A stretch of DNA of 64,000 nucleotides from Hermodice carunculata (GCA_964020975.1 OZ026612.1:131587741-131651740); one strand, 5' to 3'. Counted from the stretch's first letter, positions 34,605-47,178 are shown. The notes: generated by a model from the letters alone, not told the origin. A program made the numbers and translations.

Positions 34605-34679
34605 ATGCCAGTGTACAACTGTAAGATACCAGGATGTACCAAAGATAGCAGAAAACACGGTCACTATGAAAAATATTGA
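34605..34679 (+). CDS. Very short THAP-like N-terminus (24 codons), doubtful
   Basis: ATG opens MPVYNCKIPGCTKDSRKHGH followed by four residues and a stop. A Met-Pro start with C-x4-C spacing resembles the beginning of THAP zinc fingers, which also occur in P-element and Kolobok transposases. The rest of the domain (C-x2-H and the AVPTIF box) is absent unless a splice donor inside the frame joins it to another exon. May be chance. Confidence 0.25.
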   Translation: MPVYNCKIPGCTKDSRKHGHYEKY

Positions 34680-34978
34680 CACAAAACCTGAGACAAAACC
34701 TATACAAATTGGGGCCTGCATTGTGGCACAACTAACCATGCATTAAGTCACCCTTGATTGACTCGGTGAGTTCTGAGGGATTAGCCTAGGGCGCACTTCT
34801 GCCAGTGCTTTGAAGATCCTCGTGCTTGGCTGACCACTAACCAGATTAGCGCTTGACGGGTGCAATCAGAAATTAACAGTAAAGCACCCGACTTAAATTC
34901 GCAATACACTGTCTGCAAACTTTGTTACCTGATCACTGGCACACTGTAGGCCTTCAAGCATTTTCAGATCAGCTGTTA

Positions 34979-35401
34979 TTATTTGTTTAAGATTGGCGAC
35001 ATTAAACAATAAATCAATATCGAATAATTATTATTAAAGCCAGTATGGATGACCCCTTCTTCCGTGACTATTCCCCAGACCTGGTTCAGTGCCTCGCCTT
35101 GCGAGGTTGGTCTTGTACAAAGTGCCTTCACATACAAAAGTTCGCATGGAACAAAGTTGGACAGCACGTGTAACTTAACCCCATGGATGCGCCCCTGTTC
35201 CGCAAGTTGGTAGCCCCTGGATTCGCGGTACTTCTGAACTTTCTTGGGTGTCCATTCACATTTGCTTATTAGGTAGGCAATCTTTAGAAACTTCTTAAGG
35301 TCAACCACTTTCATCTTTGAGAATTTGTCGAGTAGTTCATTTTCCGTCTGTTCAATCACGTTGATCGCCGCTCCGTCGTCCGTATTTCCCGCCATGTTCA
35401 C
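34979..35401 (-). CDS. Candidate first exon, SAP-like plus pre-SWIM region
   Basis: A 140-codon frame starting MNMAGNTDD. The second Met (GAACATGGCGGG) has a good Kozak context and a YY1-like ATGGCGG word, as in many CpG-island first exons. Residues 28-40 (SKMKVVDLKKFLK) look like the first helix of a SAP-type domain. Residues about 63-120 (ESRGYQLAEQGRIHGVKLHV, then LLYVKALCTRP, then VWGIVTEEGVIHTG) match in order the region that precedes the SWIM zinc finger in invertebrate SWIM/YqaJ proteins, whose next residues would be the C-x-C motif. Here the frame instead turns low-complexity and stops, so a splice donor (for example CAG/GTCTGG after EALNQ) or truncation is needed. It lies inside a TIR-bounded segment, so it may be a captured fragment rather than a live gene. 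Family call is from memory. Confidence 0.4.
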   Translation of the reverse strand: MNMAGNTDDGAAINVIEQTENELLDKFSKMKVVDLKKFLKIAYLISKCEWTPKKVQKYRESRGYQLAEQGRIHGVKLHVLSNFVPCELLYVKALCTRPTSQGEALNQVWGIVTEEGVIHTGFNNNYSILIYCLMSPILNK

Positions 35402-35966
35402 TGAAACTGAACGATCACTGTTCTGTTCTGTTCTGTGGTGGGATTTTTTTGGCTGTCTGTCGATATGACAAAGTTAGCCAGGATGGGTTTTGTTATTCTT
35501 AAGTAGGTTATGGGTTCCGGTAGTGCAGAAAATTTGAGTATATTTGATTGTATGGTACGGGGAGGGGGAAGTCGTCAGGCCACGGGGGGCAAGGGCATAG
35601 TGGCCACCGTCCTGAAAGACAAACCCGCTCCACAGGCTAGACAAAGTGTTTTTTTTTTTTTTTTTTAATCATAATTATTTGTAATATGGGTTCCTCGCGG
35701 GCGTGGGCGCCCTCATGCAGGTTACGGGGGGGGGGGGGAGAGCCTAGTGGCCACCGTCCTGAATGGGGCAATCCCAGAACGATCACTGTTGCATGTCGAT
35801 TCTCTTATGGGTTTCGCTGTCACGCTGTGTTGGTCACGGCCTACTATTACCCCGGGAAAGCTTGACCGCGGAATTGCGTTACCAGGCATGTCGGGCATGC
35901 GCGGAGGGAAAAAATCTACCATGCGAAGCCTGGTGTTAAAAAAAATCCCTAACTCGGAACGCCCGT

Positions 35967-36390
35967 ATTGCATGTGGCTATGTCACACACCTACAAATTC
36001 AAGTTGGAATGACGCCTCTATTTCTAATAGTTTCGAAGCTATTAGAGATTCAAATTTTGCATATTGACCTAATTTGCATGAACTAAAAATTCACAACTTT
36101 GGTTCATTGGCATTGGCTATGTCACAAACACAGAAATTGAAGTTGGAATGACATCTGTATCTATAATAGTTTTGAAGCTATTCAAGATTTAAATTTTGCA
36201 TTTTCACCTAATTTGCCTAAATTAAAATTCTATAACTTTGGTTCATAGGATGCGGCTTTAGCACAAACATATAATTTGAAGTTGGAATGACATCTCTATC
36301 TATGATAATTTTGGAGATATTCAACTTTCAAATGTTTCAATGCCTCTAATTAACATTATTTAAAGTTCCACAACATTCATTCACTGTCCA
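35967..36390 (+). repeat. ~130-bp tandem repeat, three right copies
   Basis: Three units each contain GAAGTTGGAATGACATCTCT or a close form, then TTGAAGCTATTCAAGATTT and AACTTTGGTTCAT. Together with 34268-34405 they form one interrupted array. Confidence 0.8.
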
Positions 36391-38094
36391 TTATATTGGC
36401 AGGTGTCACAAACCTATACTTGCACATTGAAATTTTGTGTTTATCTGCAATAGTTTGGAAGATAATTTGCGTAATTTTACACATCATGACTATTCCAAAA
36501 GACATGCACAATGTAACTAGTAGGTCATTCACCTTGGTAAGTTTGGTGGCTGTCTGCAATAATAGTGTCTCAGAAAAACTCCAGACAAATTTGGTTGCCA
36601 TGGAAAGAAAATAAAAAATCTCATGAAAAACGATATGTCTGGGCTGGCACCCAGACATCATTGTATTACATATCAACTGCAGTGTTAAGGCTCTGTCAAA
36701 CAGTCGTGATGTATAAACAATTATGACATCTATACACACACACACCTATATGGATAACACTGCAAGTGTTCTGTGTCAAGCAAGCTGCTTACAGCTGTCT
36801 GTATGGACGACTATCCTATTTCTGATATGTTCCTGTTTCTGACAAAGCTCAGGCTTGCCATGAATGCAACAAGACTCAGCTGTTAACCCATCTTAACATC
36901 ATATTCTGAGACTATCAAACGGACGATCTCTTACACAGGTCTTTTATGTTAGGTGAATATTACTGCCCAGAAATGTTCACCTAACATAAAAGACCTCTAT
37001 ATCATGCACACATAGAGACTGAAAGACTTTTTATTCAGAATTGTCACATATTTTCAGTGATTGTCCAGGAATTTGTGAAAATATACATTTTAGAGCACAT
37101 TACAAGGGTTATGCATTCTTACATATATGGACAAATATAAGGACCATGGGTAAGCTGAAAACTTTGTGACATTGATGTGTGTAGCAGCATAGTGGAAACA
37201 GAATGGGGTGAAAAATTGAGTGTATTTCTGCTATTACTGCCTTTTGGGGCAGTTTCTACACCAAAGTCTGTAGCATTAAAGGATCAAATCAAATATTTTT
37301 GTAAGCATTTGTACAAATTTATCGTATTTACAAAGTTATTACCTGTAGTTCATAAATCACCTCTTCCTGCCCAACACAAAGTTGCTGAAATATGCTGCCC
37401 ATAACCTATAGCTACTGGAAATAGGGAGGTCTTGTACACAAGCAATTAAGCCTATGATGCTCTGCACAGGACTGAATTGTGGTCAAATGGCAATATTTCT
37501 GTAATCAAGCAGAGGGGAGAATGCCTGTGTTCTGTGCCATATAGCAGAACATCTGTCTGTATGTCACCAAGTGGCGCCATGTCTGTGTTGAGTGACAGCT
37601 AGGGTCTGTATTCACAAAGCATGATACACGTACTCTCACACGACACAATGTCTATCATCTTTTACATGTAGGTTGCAATATAAATAATGAAATGTACTCT
37701 CCTATAAATGGGACACTACTTCGGTCTTCTGACTGCAAAGTGTATGACGACACTGGCATATGGCCGCCAGATGGAACAGCATCCATGCAGTCTACCTTTC
37801 TCGTCTCTGGCACAATGGACTGTGACAAGTCAGGCCAGGACAATTAGCACACCACATAAGGCAGACACCTCCACTGCCTGGCTTAGATGGACCTTCCCAT
37901 TTCTATCTTGTTCATCTGGCAACAACTACATATTGCTCAACACAGGGCATCTTGGATGTTTATCAATCTGTCAAAGATTTGGACAGATACAGAAGGTATC
38001 ACAGTACACTATGCATGTCTGTCCATGTAAGATATACCACAGCAAGACACCATGGAGGCCTAGCTAGTTGGTACCAAGAAGTTATACATGACAG
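36391..38094. other. Non-coding; one perfect small hairpin
   Basis: No credible gene. The hairpin at 36937-36996 is listed separately. Confidence 0.45.
36937..36996. other. 60-nt hairpin with a perfect 21-bp stem
   Basis: AGGTCTTTTATGTTAGGTGAA pairs perfectly with its inverse ending at 36996, with an 18-base loop. Pairing stops sharply at both stem ends. No element boundary or related copy was seen in the window. A small palindromic MITE remnant or an RNA hairpin are both possible. Confidence 0.7.
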
Positions 38095-38328
38095 TCAACT
38101 CTTTCAGGGATACACACAGAAAAAGTCACGCTCATGTAGATTAGTATAAAACCTTCCAGACTAAACTTCCTCATTTAAAACCAATTTCATTCAAATCACA
38201 TCGTTCCTGTATTTTTGGAGAAGAAAAGAACAGCGTAAATCAACAGCTTTCCTCAGTGCACTTTGGCCGTGTTGTGTCTAAAGTACACTAAGGAAACTGT
38301 TGACTCAGCCTTGCACCAAAAGCGTTAA
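38095..38328 (+). mobile_element. piggyBac-like MITE, copy 5
   Basis: Left end TCAACTCTTTCAGGGA (TTAA altered), right end CACCAAAAGCGTTAA. The internal palindrome is AAATCAACAGCTTTCCTCAG against CTAAGGAAACTGTTGACTCAG. Confidence 0.55.
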
Positions 38329-38539
38329 CCTGTGATGTCTTAGTATAACATCATAGTGGCCAAAGTATTTTTTTTTTGCAATGCTTGGCAGGTCATGCTC
38401 AAGCCATCCTTGAAGTATCTGTAGCATGACAAGTCAGGCAAGGTGAACATGTCAGACCTAGACTGGGCATACTCAATGTGCTACTTGAATTGAAAATGTC
38501 TGATCGAGACACGGCAGGCTAACGCATGTGGCATTTGAA

Positions 38540-38772
38540 TTAAGACCTAGACCAGTGCCAAATTTTGAACTGAGTCAACAGCTTTTCTTGGCATGCATGG
38601 GGCACTGAGAAAACTGTTGACCTGGGGTATTCTCTCTGGAACTATAGCCATACTGGTACTTGAATGAAAGGTCTTTTTACAAAGAGTACAAATCTGGGAT
38701 CCTAATGATAATTCAGACTAGTTTGACTTAAGTAGATTGACTTAAGACTTGATTGTCACTGAAAGAGCTAAG
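38540..38772 (+). mobile_element. piggyBac-like MITE, copy 6
   Basis: TTAAGACCTAGACCAGTGCC at the left and TTGTCACTGAAAGAGCTAAG at the right. The interior is collinear with copy 1 at 419 (ACTGAGTCAACAGCTTTTCT; CTGGTACTTGAATGAAAGGT; TTCAGACTAGTTTGACTT). Confidence 0.65.
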
Positions 38773-40147
38773 ACCTATAGACATGGCATGCCAATATGGT
38801 ATTTGAATTGAGACCTGGCTATGTACACTCAATGTGGACCTGCACTAGGCTTAAGTTTCTGGTATTGGGACCCTTTACTACTTGCTTGCCCATCCTACCA
38901 AGAAAATTGGGAAAACTGTTGATTTCAGTGTCCAATTTAGCATCAGAGTTCGGAAAGAATTTGAATGCTCCCCTAATTATATTCCATCAAAATTTACCAG
39001 AAAATAAATTATGGGTATAAAGTGATTGAACAAGCTGTGACAGGAAACCACCTGCTACCTCTTATTTTTATATTCAATCTTACACACTCACAATTTCGAG
39101 AGAAAGCCTGAGTGATGCCAGTGTGTGATAAACATCTCAGTTTGTGTGACTACAGCCTGGCTTCAGGCACTGGGCACTGACAGGTCACCATACAGCTAGG
39201 GCTGTACGTGATTATGATAGGTTGAGAGTGGAGCATTTACTCCACAGCCTATGTGCACGACCAAAGGAGGCAAACAGGGACAACAGATGGAAAAGCCACT
39301 TGCAACCAACTATTGACTGCTTCTACCATGGCAACAAAGTGGCTATATCCGTGACAAGTGGCTATACACATGGCAAGTGGCTGACTGTTTTGTGCATGGA
39401 GCTCATAACTTTACAAAGATACTGGTCCCTGGCCCACTTAATGCTATCTTCGTGTCTAACTTGTAACAGAAGCAAACTAATAAGTCATTTGATCTGACAC
39501 ACATCTGTGGCCCGGTACTTTATTAACATGATTACATCAGATGAATTCATCTTTTTATCCAAGGTATTGCCCATATAATGCTTCGAAAAAGTACAAAATC
39601 TATTCTTCTGATAAAAAACTGCCCTTTATGCAGGTAGTGACAACATCTGCGGATACATGACTGGTAGAGCTTGGCATCAACATCTGTCTACTGACAGCTG
39701 TTGTTGCCAAGGCTTTCAGCTCTTACTCCACACACTACCTTACTCTACCTGCTGGATATAACAACAGGGCTATTAACAAGTGCTCTGTGCAATGAGGGCC
39801 ATACCTGGTCCATGCTGATTGTATGTTGCTCTAGCTAGCCACATGCTCCACTGCCATAGCCCTGATACGTCTCAATGCAGACTGGCGCAGCATTGGCAAG
39901 ATGGGTGGCAGATCCCCTCATCCTGACGGTCTTGCCTCAAGCAGTTTAATACGACCTTAAATCTGCATGCATCTCTCTGCCAGATGAGAGCACTAAGAAC
40001 CGCTGGCAAGTTTGAGAGCCTCTGTGTCATGGTTGGCAGGATAAACATGTAACCATCCCCAGCTGCCTGGCCAGCAGGGTCTAGGGCAGGCTTCCCAAAA
40101 TCACAGCTGGCCACAGAAGCCAGCCAACTGAAAACTGACACATTAAG
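38773..40147. other. Non-coding, nothing recognised
   Basis: No coding or repeat signal recognised. Confidence 0.45.
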
Positions 40148-40387
40148 TTAACCCTTTTCTGGGTATATTACTAAGTCAACAGCTTTCCTCTGCACAGGTT
40201 GCACACATTGTGCCCAATTCACACAGGAAAGCTATAGACCTGGGGCATGCTATCTTTAATGGTCTTAATCACAATTGTATTATCCACAAAAATACTTCCT
40301 ATTAACGTGAAATTTATGTAACAACATTTTAGCTGATGACAATTTATATCTGGGAGCTTTTGGGTGATTTGAGTGGGAAAAGGTTAT
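40148..40387 (+). mobile_element. piggyBac-like MITE, copy 7
   Basis: TTAACCCTTTTCTGGG at the left, inverse of GTGGGAAAAGGTTA at the right. The internal words AGTCAACAGCTTTCCTCTGC and GGAAAGCTATAGACCTGGGG follow the family palindrome. The right half is diverged from other copies. Confidence 0.55.
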
Positions 40388-40404
40388 TTAGACTGGTACA
40401 GGGA

Positions 40405-40665
40405 AGCCCCTGATAAGGAGGTACTCACAATGACTTCAGACTCTCTGGACAAGGAGGTACTCACAATGACTTCAGACTCTCTGGACAGGAGGTACTCACA
40501 ATGACTTCAGACTCTCTGGACAAGGAGGTACTCACAATGACTTCAGACTCTCTGGACAAGGAGGTACTCACAATGACTTCAGACTCTCTGGACAAGGAGG
40601 TACTCACAATGACTTCAGACTCTCTAGATAAGGAGGTACTCACAATGACTTCAGACTCTAAGGCA
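40405..40665 (+). repeat. 36-bp minisatellite, about seven copies
   Basis: Unit CAATGACTTCAGACTCTCTG, then GACAAGGAGGTACTCA. As 36 is a multiple of three, it stays open on both strands and reads MTSDSLDKEVLT repeatedly on the plus strand. Nothing suggests it is translated. Confidence 0.9.
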
Positions 40666-41929
40666 GCTTCATGTTGTCTCTGAGAGGAAAGGTCATTGAC
40701 ACCTCCCCATCATATCAAAGTACATTGCCTTGATAGGACAGATTATTAACAAACACCTGAAGATATTACATGGTCATGGGTAGCCATAAAGATAGATACA
40801 CCACTATTCCAAAAGTCTGTTCAAACTTGTATATTTGTACACACAAGTAAATCATAAGTTTGTAGTGGACAAGACCAATTGCACCAATGAAACATACAGA
40901 TTATATGCCACCACTGGAATAAGTAATCACCTTGTATACATTAGTGGTAGGTATTTAAATAATAGCTTTGATTATTATGATGTAGCTTATTTCGCCGAGA
41001 ATGTAACCCCCCCCCCCCTTCCCAGCTGCAGCAACATAAGAGTGAATGGACACAAAGTGTGCAAGCTCGATCCCTTGTCAGGAGCTAACTTAAGTGTGCA
41101 GATCGTTCATGACTGCACCAATGTCTGAGTCTACAGCATCCAAGTTGAGCACAATGGCTGGGTTTGGTCAAAGTGTGAGATCTCCCAGGACTTGCAGCCT
41201 CTGTGACCTTCACCTTGGCTCTTATGAAGGTCAAGGTTTTTTTTTTTCCTTTCAAGACAGCTGCAAATCATATCATAAGCTCAAGATTATCCCAATATCC
41301 ACTGAAAACTGGATATCATTACACACAAAAAAGGAACTGGAGGGAGCAACAGACAAAAAACGAGTTCTGGTATCTGTTGATCGACAGATTCAGTGCCTGG
41401 AAATAACCCTCACATATAAATTGAAATTAAGAGACCAATTTCATCAGCACCAATTACGTTACAGGGAGTCCTACAAATGGATTCAATAAATGCTTCCTTT
41501 TTAAGGTGATGAGTTACTATTAAAAAATTCAACCTCTATTTCAAGCCTATCATAGGACATGCTCTAGGATTGGTCTGTTCTTTCTTGATATAAGTTGCAG
41601 TCAATTACAGTGGGCAATCTTCCAGATAACTGTGGGCCAGGAACTGCTCCTTACACATGTTCTTGGCTCTCAGGACACTATATCAATATTTCACGAGTGA
41701 TAGTACACGTCTTGCTTTCATGTAAGAGTATTCCACTCTGGTTGCGCTACCCATTAAAGCACTCAGCCACAACATAGACACTGCATGCAAACAGACGATA
41801 TCCTTTGATTGAAAAGCTTCAAGGCTCATTGACTAGCTTCAATGAAAATGTTAACATGGTTATCTATAGGCCAAACATAAATAAATCAGTTATTTAGTTT
41901 CAAGTGTGCCTGAAGTAACTAAGTCTGTG
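40666..41929. other. Non-coding; a decayed AAGGTCA-containing repeat
   Basis: At about 41195-41480 CCTCTGTGACCTTCACCTTG and ATGAAGGTCAAGG recall the AGGTCA-rich elements. C- and T-runs at 41009-41018 and 41239-41249. No gene recognised. Confidence 0.4.
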
Positions 41930-43205
41930 TACTGTACACTACATACTTGTATTACATGGAACAATTGATACCTATTGATACTGCACTATATACACGTACT
42001 TGTCAAAAAAGGACCAACTGATACCTACTGATACTACACTATATACATGTACTTGTCAAAAATGGACCAACTGATACCTACTGATACTACACTATATACA
42101 CGTACTTGTCAAAAATGGACCAACTGATACCTACTGATACTACACTACATGCTTGTAATAAATACAGCAACTGATGTCTACATATATTAGTACTATACTA
42201 CACTGCACGACTGTAATAAATGGAACAATACCTACTTTGCACTTCAATACACACATCATATACTTGTAAAAAATGGAGCAATTCATACCTCTTGTACTAT
42301 GCTACACTACACTACATGCTACAAAATTGTAATAAATGGAGCAATTAATACCTTTTCTGTACTTCAATACACACAACATATAATAAATGCAGCAATTGAT
42401 TATACTACAATTATTATACTACACTACACGATTGTAATAAATGGAACATATAATACCTATTTTTGGTACTTCAATACACACAACATACTTGTAATAAATG
42501 GAGCAATTGATACATTTTGGTACTATACTACACTACATAATTGTAATAAATGGACTGACTGATATCTATTGATACACACATAGAATTGACACCTATTTTG
42601 TACTGCCACACTTACTACACTTGCAAAAAAGGACAAATTAATACCAATTTTGTATTTCAATGCACATCACATACTTGTAATAAATGCAGCAATTCACACC
42701 TATTTTGTGCTGCAATACACACTACACTTAGAATAAACAGTAATTTGTACAATACATGCTACCTACTTGAAATAAATGAAGAAATGGATACTATTTCTGC
42801 ACTGTACATCAATACATCCTATGAAACAACTGACACCTATTTGTACTACAATACACACCACAGACTCTTAATGCATGAAACAACTTGACTAAAAATCAGA
42901 ATACATACTTGTAATAAATGTAGCAATTGATACTTACTTTGTACAATATGCACTACCAACTTAAAATAAATGAAGCGATTGATACCCATTTATACTGCAC
43001 GCTACATACTCCTAATAAATAGAACAATTGATACCTGCTTGTGCTTAAATACACACTTCATACTTGTAATAAATTCAGCAGTTGGTATCTATTTGCATAA
43101 TACGCACTGCACTTGTAATGAATGCAGTTATTGATACATATTTGGCAGTAAATACACAGTACAAACTTGTACTAAATGGAGCAGTAGGTACCTATTCAAT
43201 GTAAG
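41930..43205 (+). repeat. ~60-bp degenerate minisatellite, about 20 copies
   Basis: Units contain ATACTTGTAATAAATGGAGC, then AATTGATACCTATTTTGTAC, then a run of ACAC/TACTACA. Copies at 41960-42140 are the most alike. Occasional long frames come from the repeat. Confidence 0.75.
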
Positions 43206-43721
43206 GTGCCACACACTCATCATTGAAGAGTTTGTCAAACAAAGCAGCTGGATGTCTTGGGTATGATGAAATAAAACAGCAATATTAATGGAAACATACA
43301 TCAGGACTATTTTTCAGTGGCTCCAAAGTTTGTCTGTTCCATTAAGGCATCACTACAGCCCTGACTAAGTTGCAATTTTCGGTGGTATTAATAGTGCAAA
43401 TTAAGCCTGACTGACTTAGCAAAGACACGAACATGAAACACTCTGCCAAATACATGTATATTTACAACTGCTACCTGATGCTGTGGAAAACATGGAATGG
43501 ATCACCAACAGATCTACATGTAGGTTCAAACAAGCTTGAATATGTCTCACTCTATACAGTCTATAAGAAAGCTGTGACATGATATATACTTGTTAGAAGA
43601 TGCAAGTCCAAGCCAGCACCAGGTAACAACATATTTAAGCAACTACAGACAATGCCCTTGTATTTGAGAAGACATGACATGATGAATGACATCAACATGG
43701 GACAACTGGACTGCATGAAAA
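43206..43721. other. Non-coding, nothing recognised
   Basis: No coding or repeat signal recognised. Confidence 0.45.
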
Positions 43722-44345
43722 ACTAGACACGAGTCTTTCACTGTGCGAAAACAAATATGCATCCCCCACGCATGACATTGAATATCTTTGTCAGCACGTA
43801 TGGCTTACCATGTTTTGACCTCAGTTTGACCTTTCAAGGTCACTTGAGGTCAAATTTAACAACACCAAAAGAAAGCCCATAGTTACTTTCCTATTCATGT
43901 TCAATAGTAACCATTGGTCTGCGATCAACCGTAACAAAGATATATAAGGAAAACAAGCTTTTGACCTCAGTTTGACCTTTCAAGGTCACTCTAGGTCAAA
44001 TTTAATAACACCAAAAGAAAGCCCATAGGTGATTTCTATTAATGTTCAATAGTAACCATGGGCCTATCATCAACCATAAGCAAGATATATACGGAAAAAA
44101 AATTTTGCCTGATTTTGCTGAGTCAGCAAAAAATGAAAAACCTTAATAAAAAACCCAAAAATCAATGGAATTTGACAAACAGTATATCAAGAAAAATTCT
44201 CCAGACCTGTAGAATATTTGTACCAAAACAGAACGTAATTCATAAATATGCCTTAGAGTTATAGCAGAAATAAGAAATCTGGCGGCGGCGGCGGCTCTCT
44301 AATTCTACTAAACACTATATGCACCCCCCAGTGGGGGATGCATAA
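43722..44345 (+). mobile_element. TGCATCCCCC-family element (copy 2), AGGTCA-rich
   Basis: Starts near CACGAGTCTTTCACTGTGCG with TATGCATCCCCCACGCATG inside, and ends CCCCCCAGTGGGGGATGCATAA, so TATGCATCCCCCAC is inverted at the two ends. A 148-bp block (TTTGACCTCAGTTTGACC; TTTCAAGGTCACTTGAGGTC; CCAAAAGAAAGCCCATAG) is tandemly doubled at 43813 and 43961. A (GGC)n run sits at 44281-44294. Clearly related to the nested element at 19.3-20.4 kb. Non-coding. Confidence 0.65.
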
Positions 44346-44495
44346 TAAACACTTCACTGGGAAGATAAACACCATACTGGCAAGATAAACACTACAGTGG
44401 GCAGATAAATATTACACGGGCAAGTTGAACTACACTGGTAAGATACACACTACACTGGTAAGATAAACACTACACTGGTAAGATGAACACTACAC
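44346..44495 (+). repeat. 20-bp minisatellite, about seven copies
   Basis: Unit AAGATAAACACTACACTGGT with variants; directly follows the element ending at 44345. Confidence 0.85.
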
Positions 44496-44559
44496 TGAGC
44501 ACAACTAAACAACCTGCAACTTGACTGCACTTGAACCAGAATGACAGCCAATCAGTGGG

Positions 44560-45095
44560 TGCTGTAACCAACACACCTCACCTTGATCTTGTATGGTAGG
44601 GCTTCCCTGCCAGTGGGTGCTTCCACCCACTCACCTCACCTTGATCTTGTGTGGCACAGCTTCCTGCCAGTGGGTGTTGCAGCCCACACACCTCACATTA
44701 CTCTTGTACTGCATGGTCACATTACTCTAGTATTGCATGGCTTCCCTGCCAGTGTGGGCCACAGCCCACACACACCTCACATTACTCTAGTATTGCATGG
44801 CTTCCCTGTCAGTGTGGGCCACAGCCCACATACACCTCACATTACTCTTGTACTGCATGGCTTCCCTGCCAGTGTGGGCCACAGCCCACATACACCTCAC
44901 ATTACTCTTGTACTGCATGGCTTCCCTGCCAGTGTGGGCCACAGCCCACATACACCTCACATTACTCTTGTACTGCATGGCTTCCCTGCCAGTGTGGGCC
45001 ACAGCCCACATACACCTCACATTACTCTTGTACTGCATGGCTTCCCTGCCAGTGTGGGCCACAGCCCACACACACCGCACCTTACTCTTGCATGT
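44560..45095 (+). repeat. 60-bp minisatellite
   Basis: Unit CTTCCCTGCCAGTGTGGGCC, then ACAGCCCACATACACCTCAC, then ATTACTCTTGTACTGCATGG. Five nearly identical copies (44737-45070) preceded by diverged ones from 44560. Because 60 is a multiple of three, several frames stay open on both strands; these are artefacts of the repeat, not genes. Confidence 0.9.
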
Positions 45096-46587
<1,492 letters not shown>

Positions 46588-46971
46588 GGATCAACTTGGG
46601 AAAAATTGTTTGGAATCAATTTGGGACATTTCTGTTCATGTATATTAATTATTATACAGAAATCTTTTTTTTCAACATCCACCTTAGTAACAAATTTAAT
46701 TTAATTTATTCTGCATGTTTATAAACTAGTTTATCAGCATGTTCCCAAAATTCCACCTAAGACAAACACTAATTTAAGTTGCAATTTGATGCACCACTTT
46801 CTAATCAATCCATTCATCAACTTCCAAGTTATACACACATTTATTTAACTGTAATTTGTAAAATCCAGTTTTTTTTTTTATTCATCTAATTTCAAAATGT
46901 TGATTCCTAAGAAGTACAGTTGACCATTAACCTGCTTCTGAGCTTTGACAGTCCAATACATCTGTAGTTGA
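46588..46971. other. Non-coding, nothing recognised
   Basis: No coding or repeat signal recognised. Confidence 0.45.
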
Positions 46972-47178
46972 CAGTGTTGCCAACCTGCCAAACTTAAAAC
47001 CTGGGAGATAAAAAGTAAAATCAGGGGAGATTGATCAATTAATATGCAATATAAAAGGGAAATATTGATGAAATTCCAGGAGGTGACTCAAAATTGTCAA
47101 AAATCCACACTTTTTCAAGTATTTTCAGCATGAAATTCCGGGAGTCTCCCGGGAAATCCAGGAGGGTTGGCAACACTG
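46972..47178 (+). mobile_element. hAT-like MITE
   Basis: A 207-bp element starts CAGTGTTGCCAACCTGCC and ends GAGGGTTGGCAACACTG. CAGTGTTGCCAAC is a typical hAT terminus, and the CCGGGAGTCTCCCGGGAAAT stem near the right end is characteristic of widespread MITEs of this type. AGTTGA/AGTTAA flank the ends; an exact 8-bp duplication is not visible. Confidence 0.7.

Larger units (their letters stand above)
34406..35966 (-). mobile_element. CpG-rich, TIR-bounded segment carrying an exon-like block
   Basis: GTTCCGAGATAGGGA (34409-34423) is inverted as TCCCTAACTCGGAAC (35946-35960), one mismatch in 15. ATTGC flanks the segment at 34401-34405 and 35967-35971, and the outside sequence on both sides is one ~130-bp repeat unit in phase, so the segment looks inserted. 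The inside is clearly more CpG-rich than the surroundings. It carries a minus-strand coding block (34979-35401), a tiny plus-strand THAP-like start (34605), and direct repeats: GTGGCCACCGTCCTGAA (about 35600 and 35747) and GAACGATCACTGTT (35411 and 35777). The outermost 3-6 bases of the two ends do not pair, so the exact limits are uncertain. Confidence 0.55.

Noticed and set aside
35747-36067. A 106-codon plus-strand frame across the right end of the 34.4-36.0 kb segment
   Set aside because: It crosses the proposed element boundary into the 130-bp repeat, and no domain is recognisable.
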